Source of the DNA: Pseudomonas sp. DNDY-54
GTDB lineage: Bacteria; Pseudomonadota; Gammaproteobacteria; Pseudomonadales; Pseudomonadaceae
DNA: 64,000 nucleotides
Direction: 5' to 3'
Assembly: GCF_019880365.1 (NCBI RefSeq)
Contig: NZ_CP082271.1
Span: 1,054,001 to 1,118,000 of the forward strand
The position numbers and the translations under genes are program-made. Shown here piece by piece: positions 26,267 to 35,597 of this stretch; position 1 is the first letter of the stretch; each line of letters opens with the position of its first letter. A model generated the notes under the pieces. That model saw nothing but the letters and a program-made list of their open reading frames with translations, was not told where the DNA came from and ran no database searches.

Positions 26267-27892
26267 TCAGCCGGCGAGACGGTGCGTCACTTCGCTGAGC
26301 TGGGCCGACAGACCATGCAGGTTTTGACTGGCCTTCTCGGTGCGCTCGACATTGTCCTGGTTGGTAGTAGCGATGGCGGTGATTTCGGTGAGGTTGCGCG
26401 AGATGTCTTCCGCAACGGACGTCTGCTCTTCGGCGGCGGTAGCGATCTGCCGATTCATGTCACGGATCGCCTCCACTTCATGAGTGATGCGCTGCAGCAT
26501 GCTGCCCGCTTCGGTGACCTGTTCCACGCCCTCATCGCTGCGAGTCTGACCGCCCTCGATCGCGCGCACAGCATCCACCGCACCGGTCTGCACGGTATCG
26601 ATGATCTGATGAATCTCGGCAGTCGAATCCGCCGTGCGCCGGGCCAGGGTTCGCACTTCGTCGGCGACAACCGCGAATCCACGGCCCGCATCACCGGCGC
26701 GAGCGGCTTCGATGGCGGCATTCAGTGCCAGCAGGTTGGTCTGATCGGCAATGCCACGAATGACTTCCAGGACTTTGCCAATGCGCCCGCTGTCCGCCTC
26801 TAGCCGGCGAATGACGTCGGCGGTGTTGCTGATTTCACCGCGCATCTGGGTAATTGTGTGGATGGTTGAACGCATCATGTTCTCGCCCTGCTGAGCGGAA
26901 TGATCTGCCGCATCGGCAGCGCGCGCGGCTTCGGCGGCGTGGCGGGCAACTTCCTGTGCAGTCGCCGACATTTCGTGCATGGCGGTCGCTACCTGATCGG
27001 TGCGGGAAAATTGCTCGCGAGTGCCCTGGCCCATGAGCGTGGCGATGGCGTTCAGTTCGCCGCTGGCGCTGTCCAGGTCGGTCGTGCTGCGTTGCAGACG
27101 AGTAAAGGTGTCCGCGAGGAAGTCGCGCAAAACGTTTGCCGCGACCGCCAGGCGGCCCAGCTCGTCGGCGCGACTGGTATCCACGCGCTCCTTGAAGTTG
27201 CCCTGGCTGAGATTGGCAATGTGATCGATCAGATGACGGATCGGGTTGATCAGGTTGCGATTGACCAGCCAGAGGCTGAGGAGGCCGATCAAGACACCAC
27301 CGGCCAGCATGATCAACGTACCGGCAATGATCGCCTGGTCGGCAGAGCGGCCGATCGACTCGGAACTGCTCAGCGCCGACTCCCGAAGCTGATCGACCAG
27401 TTCGCTCAGCTGTTCGCCGGTAGCGCGGTCGATGCCTTTAACGGCGTTGTCGCCAGCAACCGGATCGTTGCCGGCGGCGACAAACGCATCCAATCCTGTG
27501 CGATAGGCAGCGCCCAACGCGCGGTGTTCGTCAGCGAGCGTTTGGATCTGACCGGCCAGCGCTGCATCGTGCTGACTGGCCTGTACGAGGGTGCCGAGTA
27601 ATGTCTGCACTTTGCGCTCTTGGTCCTCGAAGCGTTGCCAGTTTTTGGTCCGGCTCTCTGACGAGGTGCCGCGTAGCAACACGTTCTTCCATTCCTGCAC
27701 CTGGACCTTGAATTCCAGGTTGGCCTCATTGATCAGGCGCGAAGCTTCGACCGGGCCCTTGAGCAATTGCTGGAAGGCGGCGATGTCTTTGGAGAGGAAT
27801 GAAAAACTGGCGAGTGCGATGATGAGTGTCAGCAGCAGGCTGCCACCAATCAGTGCTAACAGCTGAGCGCGTAGGGATTGTTTCAGAAACAT
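26267..27892 (-). CDS. Methyl-accepting chemotaxis protein
   Basis: A 541-residue transmembrane chemoreceptor. TM1 about 10-34, a periplasmic four-helix-bundle-like ligand domain to about 185, TM2 about 188-210, then HAMP (NRNLINPIRHLIDHIANLSQGNF). The signalling domain has the invariant hairpin tip RIGKVLEVIRGIADQTNLLALNAAIEAARAG shortened here to its core (ADQTNLLALNAAIEAARAG) and DEVRTLARRTADST. No C-terminal CheR-tethering pentapeptide: it ends THRLAG. The ligand is unknown. Confidence 0.94.
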   Translation of the reverse strand: MFLKQSLRAQLLALIGGSLLLTLIIALASFSFLSKDIAAFQQLLKGPVEASRLINEANLEFKVQVQEWKNVLLRGTSSESRTKNWQRFEDQERKVQTLLGTLVQASQHDAALAGQIQTLADEHRALGAAYRTGLDAFVAAGNDPVAGDNAVKGIDRATGEQLSELVDQLRESALSSSESIGRSADQAIIAGTLIMLAGGVLIGLLSLWLVNRNLINPIRHLIDHIANLSQGNFKERVDTSRADELGRLAVAANVLRDFLADTFTRLQRSTTDLDSASGELNAIATLMGQGTREQFSRTDQVATAMHEMSATAQEVARHAAEAARAADAADHSAQQGENMMRSTIHTITQMRGEISNTADVIRRLEADSGRIGKVLEVIRGIADQTNLLALNAAIEAARAGDAGRGFAVVADEVRTLARRTADSTAEIHQIIDTVQTGAVDAVRAIEGGQTRSDEGVEQVTEAGSMLQRITHEVEAIRDMNRQIATAAEEQTSVAEDISRNLTEITAIATTNQDNVERTEKASQNLHGLSAQLSEVTHRLAG

Positions 27893-28008
27893 CGGGCGTT
27901 CTCGTATCGAAAGATGCCCTTGCGGTTATCGCAAGGATACGAGCGGTCCGTCCTGTGACCGCTAGGTCAGATAGCTTGTCGACCTGCCGTTTCGATACTT
28001 GAGGCTTT

Positions 28009-29103
28009 TCAGACCAACCGCAGGTGGTTGTCCCAGAGCCCGGCGGGCAACGCGAGTGGCGTGCTGACAAAGCTGTCCGAACGGCAATCGATCCGTCGGC
28101 AACGACCCTGGCCTGAGCTCACCACGAACCCGTCATTGACCGCAGCGACCCCGGCGCAGTCCGGCAAGTGGACTTCATCGCGCAACGCGGCGGTATCCAG
28201 GTCCCAGATGAAGACCTTGTTACCGCGCGGTGCGGTGACAGCCAGCAGGCGCAGCGCATCATTGATCGCCAGGCTTGCGGTGTATTGATTCATGGTCTGA
28301 CGTTGGGCCTCGCCCAACGGGAAGGCCTGGAAGGACTCCCCGGGTCGTTTGATGGCCACCAGCGGCACTTGGTGCATGGGGTCGCCTTCGTATTGCTGCC
28401 CGGACACCACGGTGCCGTCTGCGGCAACTGCCAAGTGGCGCACGCTGTTCATCTGCTCGGGCAACTGCTCTTTACTGATCAGGGTGCCGTCGCGACGCAC
28501 CAGCACCAGGCTTGGTTCCATGGCGTCGAGGTTCATCATCTCGCGGCTGTCAGCTTCGGTGCGAATACCACCGTTGGCGATCACCAGCGTCTCGCCGTCC
28601 GGCATCCATAGCAGTTGATGCGGCCCGATCCCGTGCGTCGAATGCTCGTCTATGCGCACGAGTCGGCGATCCTCGACGCGGTACACGCCGAGTACACCGC
28701 GGCCCGCATCGGTAGTGTCATTTTCAGTGGTGTAGAAGCGATCACCGCTGGCATGGAACACGCCGTGGCCGTAGAAATGCCGATCCGCTGGCGACGCCAG
28801 AACCTGCAGTAGCGTGCCGTCGCGGCTATCGACCAGATAGCTCTCCCGGCTTGGGCGACGACCCACGAACACCGCCAGCGGCAGGTGCGGGTGGGCATAC
28901 ACGTCATGGCAGCGCTCGTTGACCGGCGTGGCGAATACCCGGCTGCCATCGAGCCGATAGCCGACCGCATAGTGGCGGCCATCGACATCATTGCGTGCAG
29001 AGAGCAGCAACGGTTGCGTGGTGTGTCGCGCGAGTGTCCAGCCGCCGACCGCGGATGCGGCAATCAGCGCACTGCCCAGACCGAAAAAGGCGCGGCGCTT
29101 CAT
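28009..29103 (-). CDS. DUF1513 family periplasmic protein (Tat signal, beta-propeller-like)
   Basis: A 364-residue protein with a twin-arginine-type signal MKRRAFFGLGSALIAASAVGG. The rest is a repetitive WD/NHL-like pattern (YAVGYRLDGSRVFATPV, HPHLPLAVFVGRRP, GRGVLGVYRVEDR, GTVVSGQQYEGDP, RGNKVFIWDLDT), consistent with a propeller. It is the last gene of the imelysin/di-haem block, 2 bases behind the previous gene. Tat export suggests a cofactor or fast folding. The role is unknown, but linkage to Fur-type iron control is suggestive. Confidence 0.82.
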   Translation of the reverse strand: MKRRAFFGLGSALIAASAVGGWTLARHTTQPLLLSARNDVDGRHYAVGYRLDGSRVFATPVNERCHDVYAHPHLPLAVFVGRRPSRESYLVDSRDGTLLQVLASPADRHFYGHGVFHASGDRFYTTENDTTDAGRGVLGVYRVEDRRLVRIDEHSTHGIGPHQLLWMPDGETLVIANGGIRTEADSREMMNLDAMEPSLVLVRRDGTLISKEQLPEQMNSVRHLAVAADGTVVSGQQYEGDPMHQVPLVAIKRPGESFQAFPLGEAQRQTMNQYTASLAINDALRLLAVTAPRGNKVFIWDLDTAALRDEVHLPDCAGVAAVNDGFVVSSGQGRCRRIDCRSDSFVSTPLALPAGLWDNHLRLV

Positions 29104-29105
29104 GG

Positions 29106-30179
29106 TCAGTCTCCGTCGTGGGCATTGAAGCCAATCTGTACACCCAAGGCCCGCGCCAGCTCGTTCTGGTGCAGGCGATGCAGGACGTCTAGCTCCTGGT
29201 AAAGCTCGTCCAGCCGTGCGCGGCCGGCTTCGTCAGCGATCAGTTCGCTGAACGGCAGCATGATGTCCGCCACGTGCTTGCGAGTGGTCGCATAGGCAAC
29301 ATCGATGCGCTCGACGAGCTCGGCTTGCTCCTTGGGGATCAACCGTTTGAAGCCATTGTCATCGCTGCCTTGCCACAGGTGCTGAGCGCCCGCCAGCGTC
29401 GCGTCGAGGCTGCCGAGCGTAGCGTCACTGCGCCAGGCCTCGGCTTGGAACGGTTGCGGGAAACCCTTGCTTTGACGGCCCAGTGGCGCGCCCAGTTTCT
29501 TCTTCAGGCCATCCAGGGCGGTGACCTGAACGCGCAGCAGGTCGGCGATCGCCTCTTGAGCGTCGGCGTAACGCTCGTTGGGAAACTCGCTCAGTTGGGC
29601 CGCGAAGCCGTCTTCGCCTTCCCACGCCTGGAGCATGTCCGCCGTCAGCTTCTGCTGGTGCGTGCCAATGGCCTCAAGCAGCCGGCAATAACGCGCCTTG
29701 TTCTGGCTGTCGCTCAGGTCGACTGCCTTGTCGTACAGCACGTATTCGTAGGCTGAAAGCCCCTGCAGGACGACGCTGCCATTCTCCAGGTCAGCCTGGG
29801 TCAACTCCGGTTTGTTTTTCAGCAGCGCGGTCACCTGACGACCCACGAGGTTCTTCTTGTCGGGCCAGAACTGGACTTGCCAGGCACGGTTGCCTTCGCC
29901 CATCGGCCCCACCAGCATCGGCTGCAGGCCTGCCCACGCGAACTGCGCATTCAGGAAAGCCTCGCGGGCGTCGCCTAGCTCCTCGTTGCCAGCACAAAAC
30001 GCAATGCCGCTGGCGGCCAGGCGACGGTTGGTTTCGGCCCACTGGGTGTAAGTTGGAAGCAAGACGTCATCGGCCAACGCCTTGCTGGTCTCCGCATAGG
30101 GATCGGAGGGGGCGCACGCGCTAAGCAGCAGACCCAGTGCGGTGAAGGTGAACGCGGAAAGGTAGCAGTTGGGGTTCAT
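29106..30179 (-). CDS. Imelysin-family lipoprotein lacking the metal-motif histidine
   Basis: A 357-residue protein. The lipobox LLLSAC (Cys22) marks a lipoprotein. Imelysin (M75) repeats are visible: FLNAQFAWAGLQPMLVGPMGEGNRAWQVQFWPD and GLSAYEYVLYDK. The latter is the position of the family GxHxxE motif, but reads G-L-S-A-Y-E, so the histidine is missing. Imelysin proteins are iron-regulated periplasmic or outer-membrane proteins related to EfeO. This copy may bind metal differently or only act structurally. It sits between the di-haem enzyme and the DUF1513 gene. Confidence 0.85.
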   Translation of the reverse strand: MNPNCYLSAFTFTALGLLLSACAPSDPYAETSKALADDVLLPTYTQWAETNRRLAASGIAFCAGNEELGDAREAFLNAQFAWAGLQPMLVGPMGEGNRAWQVQFWPDKKNLVGRQVTALLKNKPELTQADLENGSVVLQGLSAYEYVLYDKAVDLSDSQNKARYCRLLEAIGTHQQKLTADMLQAWEGEDGFAAQLSEFPNERYADAQEAIADLLRVQVTALDGLKKKLGAPLGRQSKGFPQPFQAEAWRSDATLGSLDATLAGAQHLWQGSDDNGFKRLIPKEQAELVERIDVAYATTRKHVADIMLPFSELIADEAGRARLDELYQELDVLHRLHQNELARALGVQIGFNAHDGD

Positions 30180-30218
30180 GTTGCTCCTCGACAGGGCGGG
30201 ACGGCGGACAGTCCGGCG

Positions 30219-31631
30219 CTAGAGTGATTCCAGAAAGGCCAGCAAGGCGCTGCGTTCATCATTATCGAAGCCAAGCACCGACTGCTTGGCCTGTTCCGCT
30301 TCGCCGCCGTGCCACAGTATGGCTTCGAGCAGGTTGCGGGCACGCCCGTCGTGCATGAACTGGGTATGTCCGCTGACTTGTTCAGTCATACCGATGCCCC
30401 ACAACGGTGGCGTACGCCACTCGCTGCCGGTGGCCTCGAATTCGGGACGGTGATCGGCGAGCCCAGGTCCCATGTCGTGCAGCAGCAGATCGGTATAGGG
30501 CCGGATGACTTGATTGGCGTGCTCCGGCTCCGCGGCATCACCCGTGGTAAATGTCGGCACATGACAGCTCTGACAACCGGCGCGGTGGAACAGCGTCTTG
30601 CCGGCAAGTACCTGGGGGGCATCAACGTTGCGCCGCGCCGGTACGCCGAGGTTTCGGGTGTAAAACAACACCATGGCAAGAATGTTGTCGCTGACTTCTG
30701 GGGTGCCGCCATCGGGCATCGCCCGGCAATCGCGCTGTCTTTCGGTACAGCTGCTGCCGGTCAAGAGGCTGCTGGTAAGCCCCATGTCGTTGAAGAACGC
30801 ATCGGCGTTCTGCTGGTTCAGGTTGGGTTGTCCGGCCTTCCAACCGAAGCGGCCCAACGCACTCTCGCCGGTGACTTGATCGTATACGCGGTTGGGGCGG
30901 CCAGAAATGCCGTTACCATCGCGGTCGTCCGGATCGGCGTTCGCCAGCAGGGCAGATTCAGGGATGGCTTCCAGCAACCCGAGCCCGATCATCGCTGGGG
31001 CCACGCGGACAGAGAACTGAGTCTGCGGATGCATCTGGCCGTAGCCCAACTCGGTAATCGCCAGCCGCGGAGACCGCAGCTCCACTTCGAAGCCGTCGGC
31101 GAAGCGTTCGGTTCTTGTCTCGTAGCTGATCCGCACCTTGCCTTCGGGTTTCACGCCCGGAATAGCCATATCCTGCAATTGGCCGCCATAGGTGGGTTCT
31201 GGGGCGATGCCGCGCTGCCTGACGACTTCGGCGTGCTCCGGCCCGGCAGGAATCGACAGGCGCACCAGCGTCGACACTGCATTCCCTTCAGCGCTTTGCG
31301 GAGGGTGTCCGCGTCCATCCTTTATATGGCAGCTCTGACAGGCATTGGTGTTGATAAGCGGGCCGAGACCGTCGCGGGCCGTCGTGGAGGAGGGGGCGAT
31401 CACCCAGGGATTACGGAAAAAACTGTTGCCCACGCTGAAGTCCAACCGGCGCACCGGTGACAGGTTGGCCGAAGGCATCGAAAAGGCGTTCTGATCAAAC
31501 TTCATGACGGTGGCGTCGCCAGCGGAGCGCGCCTCGCCGGGTTCGGCCTGCGTGAAGCGTGGCGCTTGGTCCCCACATCCAATTAGGCCCAAGGCCAGGA
31601 AAGCGGGAGCGGCGCGTAAAAACGGGTGCAT
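30219..31631 (-). CDS. Di-haem c-type oxidoreductase (DUF1111 / thiol-oxidoreductase-like)
   Basis: A 470-residue protein. An N-terminal signal with a lipobox-like stretch (LALGLIGCGDQ) suggests export as a lipoprotein. Two CxxCH haem c motifs are visible: NACQSCHIKDGR (about residue 98) and AGCQSCHVPTF (about 355). The end is LLEAILWHGGEAEQAKQSV...DERSALLAFLESL, typical of this family. It is distantly related to MauG/CcpA peroxidases. Here it lies between two imelysins, an arrangement I remember from P. aeruginosa. The electron donor is unknown. Confidence 0.88.
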   Translation of the reverse strand: MHPFLRAAPAFLALGLIGCGDQAPRFTQAEPGEARSAGDATVMKFDQNAFSMPSANLSPVRRLDFSVGNSFFRNPWVIAPSSTTARDGLGPLINTNACQSCHIKDGRGHPPQSAEGNAVSTLVRLSIPAGPEHAEVVRQRGIAPEPTYGGQLQDMAIPGVKPEGKVRISYETRTERFADGFEVELRSPRLAITELGYGQMHPQTQFSVRVAPAMIGLGLLEAIPESALLANADPDDRDGNGISGRPNRVYDQVTGESALGRFGWKAGQPNLNQQNADAFFNDMGLTSSLLTGSSCTERQRDCRAMPDGGTPEVSDNILAMVLFYTRNLGVPARRNVDAPQVLAGKTLFHRAGCQSCHVPTFTTGDAAEPEHANQVIRPYTDLLLHDMGPGLADHRPEFEATGSEWRTPPLWGIGMTEQVSGHTQFMHDGRARNLLEAILWHGGEAEQAKQSVLGFDNDERSALLAFLESL

Positions 31632-31748
31632 CGGGTAATACCAGTGCGTGACAGGGCGGCAATCTTAGCAGGCTAATGGAGCTTGAATAAGAGGAATTTG
31701 CATTTGAGGGATGAGCGCAAGAGGTCAGGATGCGATCATTGGCCCAGA

Positions 31749-31777
31749 CGAAAAAGGGCGGCATTGCGCCGCCCTTT
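31749..31777 (-). terminator. Intrinsic terminator behind the first imelysin gene
   Basis: On the minus strand a 10-bp stem (AAAGGGCGGC paired with GCCGCCCTTT, 31753-31762/31768-31777) is followed by TTTTTCG. It lies between the imelysin stop (31797) and the di-haem gene start (31631), so downstream genes depend on read-through or their own promoter. Confidence 0.85.
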
Positions 31778-31796
31778 CGTTACAACGGACGCCTAA

Positions 31797-33155
<1,359 letters not shown>

Positions 33156-33227
33156 GGCGGGTTCCTTTGCGTGCAGGGTGGTATGAGCTGTTCGGCAGCG
33201 ACGCTGCGACAAACTGATGCAGACCAT

Positions 33228-33246
33228 AATGCGAAAGATTTGCATT
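33228..33246. promoter_or_regulatory. Possible Fur box upstream of the imelysin operon
   Basis: AATGCGAAAGATTTGCATT is a 19-base AT-rich palindrome with perfect 5-base arms, like many Pseudomonas Fur boxes although only a moderate match to the E. coli consensus. It lies 73 bases before the imelysin start, where iron-dependent repression would act, and about 100 bases before the divergent lemA. Confidence 0.5.
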
Positions 33247-33344
33247 TTGTGCAAAGAAATTGCGTGGAGCAGGTCGCGTATCCCATCAAGCGCAGTCGCT
33301 AGAATGCCGTCTTCCAAGCCCGGACATCCTACGGAGATGCCTTG

Positions 33345-33917
33345 ATGAGCGTGAGCGCTGCTGTCGTGTGTGTACTGCTGTTTCTTGCCGCTGCTTATGC
33401 CGTGGTTCTCTACAACGGGCTGGTGCGCCTCAAGCATGGCGTGAGCAAGGCCTGGTCGAATATCGACGTGCTGCTGCGTCAGCGCCACGAGGAGTTGCCC
33501 AAGCTGGTGGAGACCTGCAAGCAGTACATGCAGCATGAGCGCAGTACGTTGGAACAGGTCGTCCTGGCGCGTAATGCTGTAGCTGCTGCACGTGACAAGG
33601 GCGATGTCGGTGCGCTGGGGAAAGCCGAAACCGGCCTGCGTGCCGGTCTGGGCCAATTGTTCGCGCTGGCTGAGAACTATCCGGAGCTGCGTGCAAATGA
33701 AAGCTTCCGTCATCTGCACCAGCGCATCAGCGGTCTGGAAAGCGGTATCGCGGATCGGCGCGAGTTGTACAACGAATCGGTCAATCTGAATAACGTGCGC
33801 ATCGAGCAATTCCCCGATGTGCTGTTGGCTCGCGCGTTCGGTTTCCGGGATGCGCCCCTGCTGCAGTTCAGCGAGGTGGAAAAGGCGGATGTCGACCTTA
33901 AACCGCTGTTCGGTTGA
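33345..33917 (+). CDS. lemA: LemA family membrane protein
   Basis: A 190-residue protein. An N-terminal membrane helix (about 3-24) is followed by a long helical domain beginning LVRLKHGVSKAWSNIDVLLRQRHEELPKLVETCKQY, the LemA core, and ends FPDVLLARAFGFRDAPLLQFSEVEKADV. Start ATG at 33345 with GGAG 9 bases upstream. LemA proteins form helical bundles of unknown function exposed outside the membrane. The next gene is 15 bases on, a LemA/GIDE pairing seen in other bacteria. Confidence 0.92.
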   Translation: MSVSAAVVCVLLFLAAAYAVVLYNGLVRLKHGVSKAWSNIDVLLRQRHEELPKLVETCKQYMQHERSTLEQVVLARNAVAAARDKGDVGALGKAETGLRAGLGQLFALAENYPELRANESFRHLHQRISGLESGIADRRELYNESVNLNNVRIEQFPDVLLARAFGFRDAPLLQFSEVEKADVDLKPLFG

Positions 33918-33932
33918 GCAGGAAATAGATCG

Positions 33933-34805
33933 GTGCTGCTAACCGCTGTGGGCGTAGCGATGTGTCTGGCGGGGGGCTGGTTGTGGATCAGTCGCTGGTC
34001 AAAGGTGCGTCACTTGCTGGACACGCCCACATCGAGAATTCGCTCGGCGGCACAAGGCTATGTCGAGCTGGCTGGCGTGCTTCGCACCCACTCGGACGTG
34101 CCGCCATTGATGGCGCCCCTAACCGCCAAGCCCTGCCTGTGGTGGCGCTATCGAATCGAAGAGTATCAATCCGGAGGCAAGCGCAGCAGCTGGCGGGTGG
34201 TCGAACGGGGCTGCAGCGAAGGACTGCTGCGACTGTCGGATGCGTCCGGCGACTGCCTGATCGACCCTCGCGGTGCGGAAGTGCTGCCGGCACGACGCGA
34301 TTGCTGGACCGGCAACCAGCGCCACCCCCGAGGTATGCCATCCGGTGGCGTCATGGCATGGCTGACGGGGCATCGCCAATATCGCTACACGGAGGAACGC
34401 TTGCACGCCGATGAGCCGCTGTATGCCATCGGCGATTTTCGGACGACAGGCGGCGGACGGCAGGGCCTTGATCTGGACGTCGCTCAGCGGGAGGTCGTAC
34501 GGGAATGGAAAGATGACTACGCCGGACTGCTGCAGCGTTTCGACAACAACCGCGATGGTCAGCTCGACCAGGCGGAGTGGAGCCGCGTGCGTCTTGCTGC
34601 CAGCCTCGAAGCGCAGGACCGGCATCGCCTCGCCAGCTCCGAGGCAGCGGAGCATCGACTGATGCGCCCGGAGGAGCGTTTGCCGTTTGTGTTGTCCAGT
34701 CATGGCGAGGAAGTGCTCGCTCGGCGCTTTCGCTGGCAGGCAGCGGGTGGCGCGCTCCTGTCACTTATGGGCGCGTGGATCCTGGCGGCGCAGGTGGTCG
34801 GCTAA
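33933..34805 (+). CDS. GIDE/BAM-domain membrane protein with an EF-hand (E3-ligase-like fold, no RING)
   Basis: A 290-residue protein from GTG 33933. N-terminal helix (about 3-20) and C-terminal helix (about 270-288) bracket a soluble domain resembling the GIDE/BAM region of MUL1-type ubiquitin ligases: VELAGVLRTH, PLTAKPCLWWRYRIEEYQ, SSWRVVERGCSEGLLRLSDASGDCLIDPRGAEVLPA, YRYTEERLHADEPLYAIGDFR. No RING follows. Residues 204-216 (DNNRDGQLDQAEW) form a canonical EF-hand loop with D, N, D, D and E at the ligand positions, so calcium binding is predicted. Co-transcribed with lemA. Confidence 0.75.
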   Translation: MLLTAVGVAMCLAGGWLWISRWSKVRHLLDTPTSRIRSAAQGYVELAGVLRTHSDVPPLMAPLTAKPCLWWRYRIEEYQSGGKRSSWRVVERGCSEGLLRLSDASGDCLIDPRGAEVLPARRDCWTGNQRHPRGMPSGGVMAWLTGHRQYRYTEERLHADEPLYAIGDFRTTGGGRQGLDLDVAQREVVREWKDDYAGLLQRFDNNRDGQLDQAEWSRVRLAASLEAQDRHRLASSEAAEHRLMRPEERLPFVLSSHGEEVLARRFRWQAAGGALLSLMGAWILAAQVVG

Positions 34806-34850
34806 GAGGGTTGTGGGCTCCGGCCCACTCGCTGCGGCTCGCCGAGCGAT

Positions 34851-35534
34851 TCAGCTGCGTTTCTGCGCGATCCAAATGGTGTGTCGCGTGCCACGGTTGC
34901 CGTGCGCGAAGACCTGGACCTCTTCGGCGGTAAAGCCTGACTTGCTGAGCCGCTGGGAGAAAGCCTGGTCAGCGCTGGCCGACCACACCGCAAGCAAGCC
35001 TTTAGGCCGCAGTGCCTTGGCGCACGCCTCCAGCCCGGTCGACGAGTACAGCCAGCTGTTGCTCTTGCGGGTCAGCCCTTCCGGGCCATTGTCGACATCG
35101 AGCATGATCGCGTCGAAGCCCTTTGGCTCGCTGTTCACGATGTCCGCGACATCACTGCGGACCACGCGGGCGCGTGGATCATTGATGGGCATGCCGGCTT
35201 TTTCGCCCAGCGGGCCGCGGTTCCAGTCGATCACACCGGGTACGAGTTCGGCGACGTGAACTTCGGCGTCGCGGCCGAGATGTTTGAGCGCTGAGGCGAG
35301 GGTGAACCCCATTCCCAGGCCACCAATCAATACCCGCGCGTTGGGGCGATCGGCGATTCTCTTGCAAGGAATTTCCGCCAAGGCATCCTCTGAACCGTGC
35401 GTGCGCGTGTTCATCAGCTGATTGCCATTGCCACCCTGAATCTTGATGACGAAGTTGTCACCGTAGGCGAACAGGCAGAGTGCGCCGCCGTCATCCGGAA
35501 TTGCGGCGGTATCGATCAGTACAAAACGCTTCAT
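34851..35534 (-). CDS. Spermidine-synthase-like SAM-dependent protein
   Basis: A 227-residue protein with a class I methyltransferase fold: ARVLIGGLGMGFTLASALKHL (motif I, about 67-87), VHVAELVPGVIDWNRG, DPRARVVRSDVADIV and FDAIMLDVDNGPEGLT. The GGxGxG(F)T and LDVDNGP patterns are those of polyamine aminopropyltransferase-like proteins. The N-terminal tetramerisation part of true SpeE is short here, so activity is uncertain. Convergent with the GIDE-type gene. Confidence 0.8.
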   Translation of the reverse strand: MKRFVLIDTAAIPDDGGALCLFAYGDNFVIKIQGGNGNQLMNTRTHGSEDALAEIPCKRIADRPNARVLIGGLGMGFTLASALKHLGRDAEVHVAELVPGVIDWNRGPLGEKAGMPINDPRARVVRSDVADIVNSEPKGFDAIMLDVDNGPEGLTRKSNSWLYSSTGLEACAKALRPKGLLAVWSASADQAFSQRLSKSGFTAEEVQVFAHGNRGTRHTIWIAQKRS

Positions 35535-35597
35535 GAAGGTTGCTCGTGGCTGGCAGAAAGGGCGTGACGCTAGGGCGCTCGCCCATCGAATCCCGCG

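Noticed and set aside
33156..33809. Extension of the imelysin 1 reading frame to 670 codons
   Set aside because: It would run through the Fur-like box and antiparallel to lemA; the lipoprotein signal MLRTPVWATASLLAVAISLAGC at 33155, with AAGGAA before it, is the obvious start.
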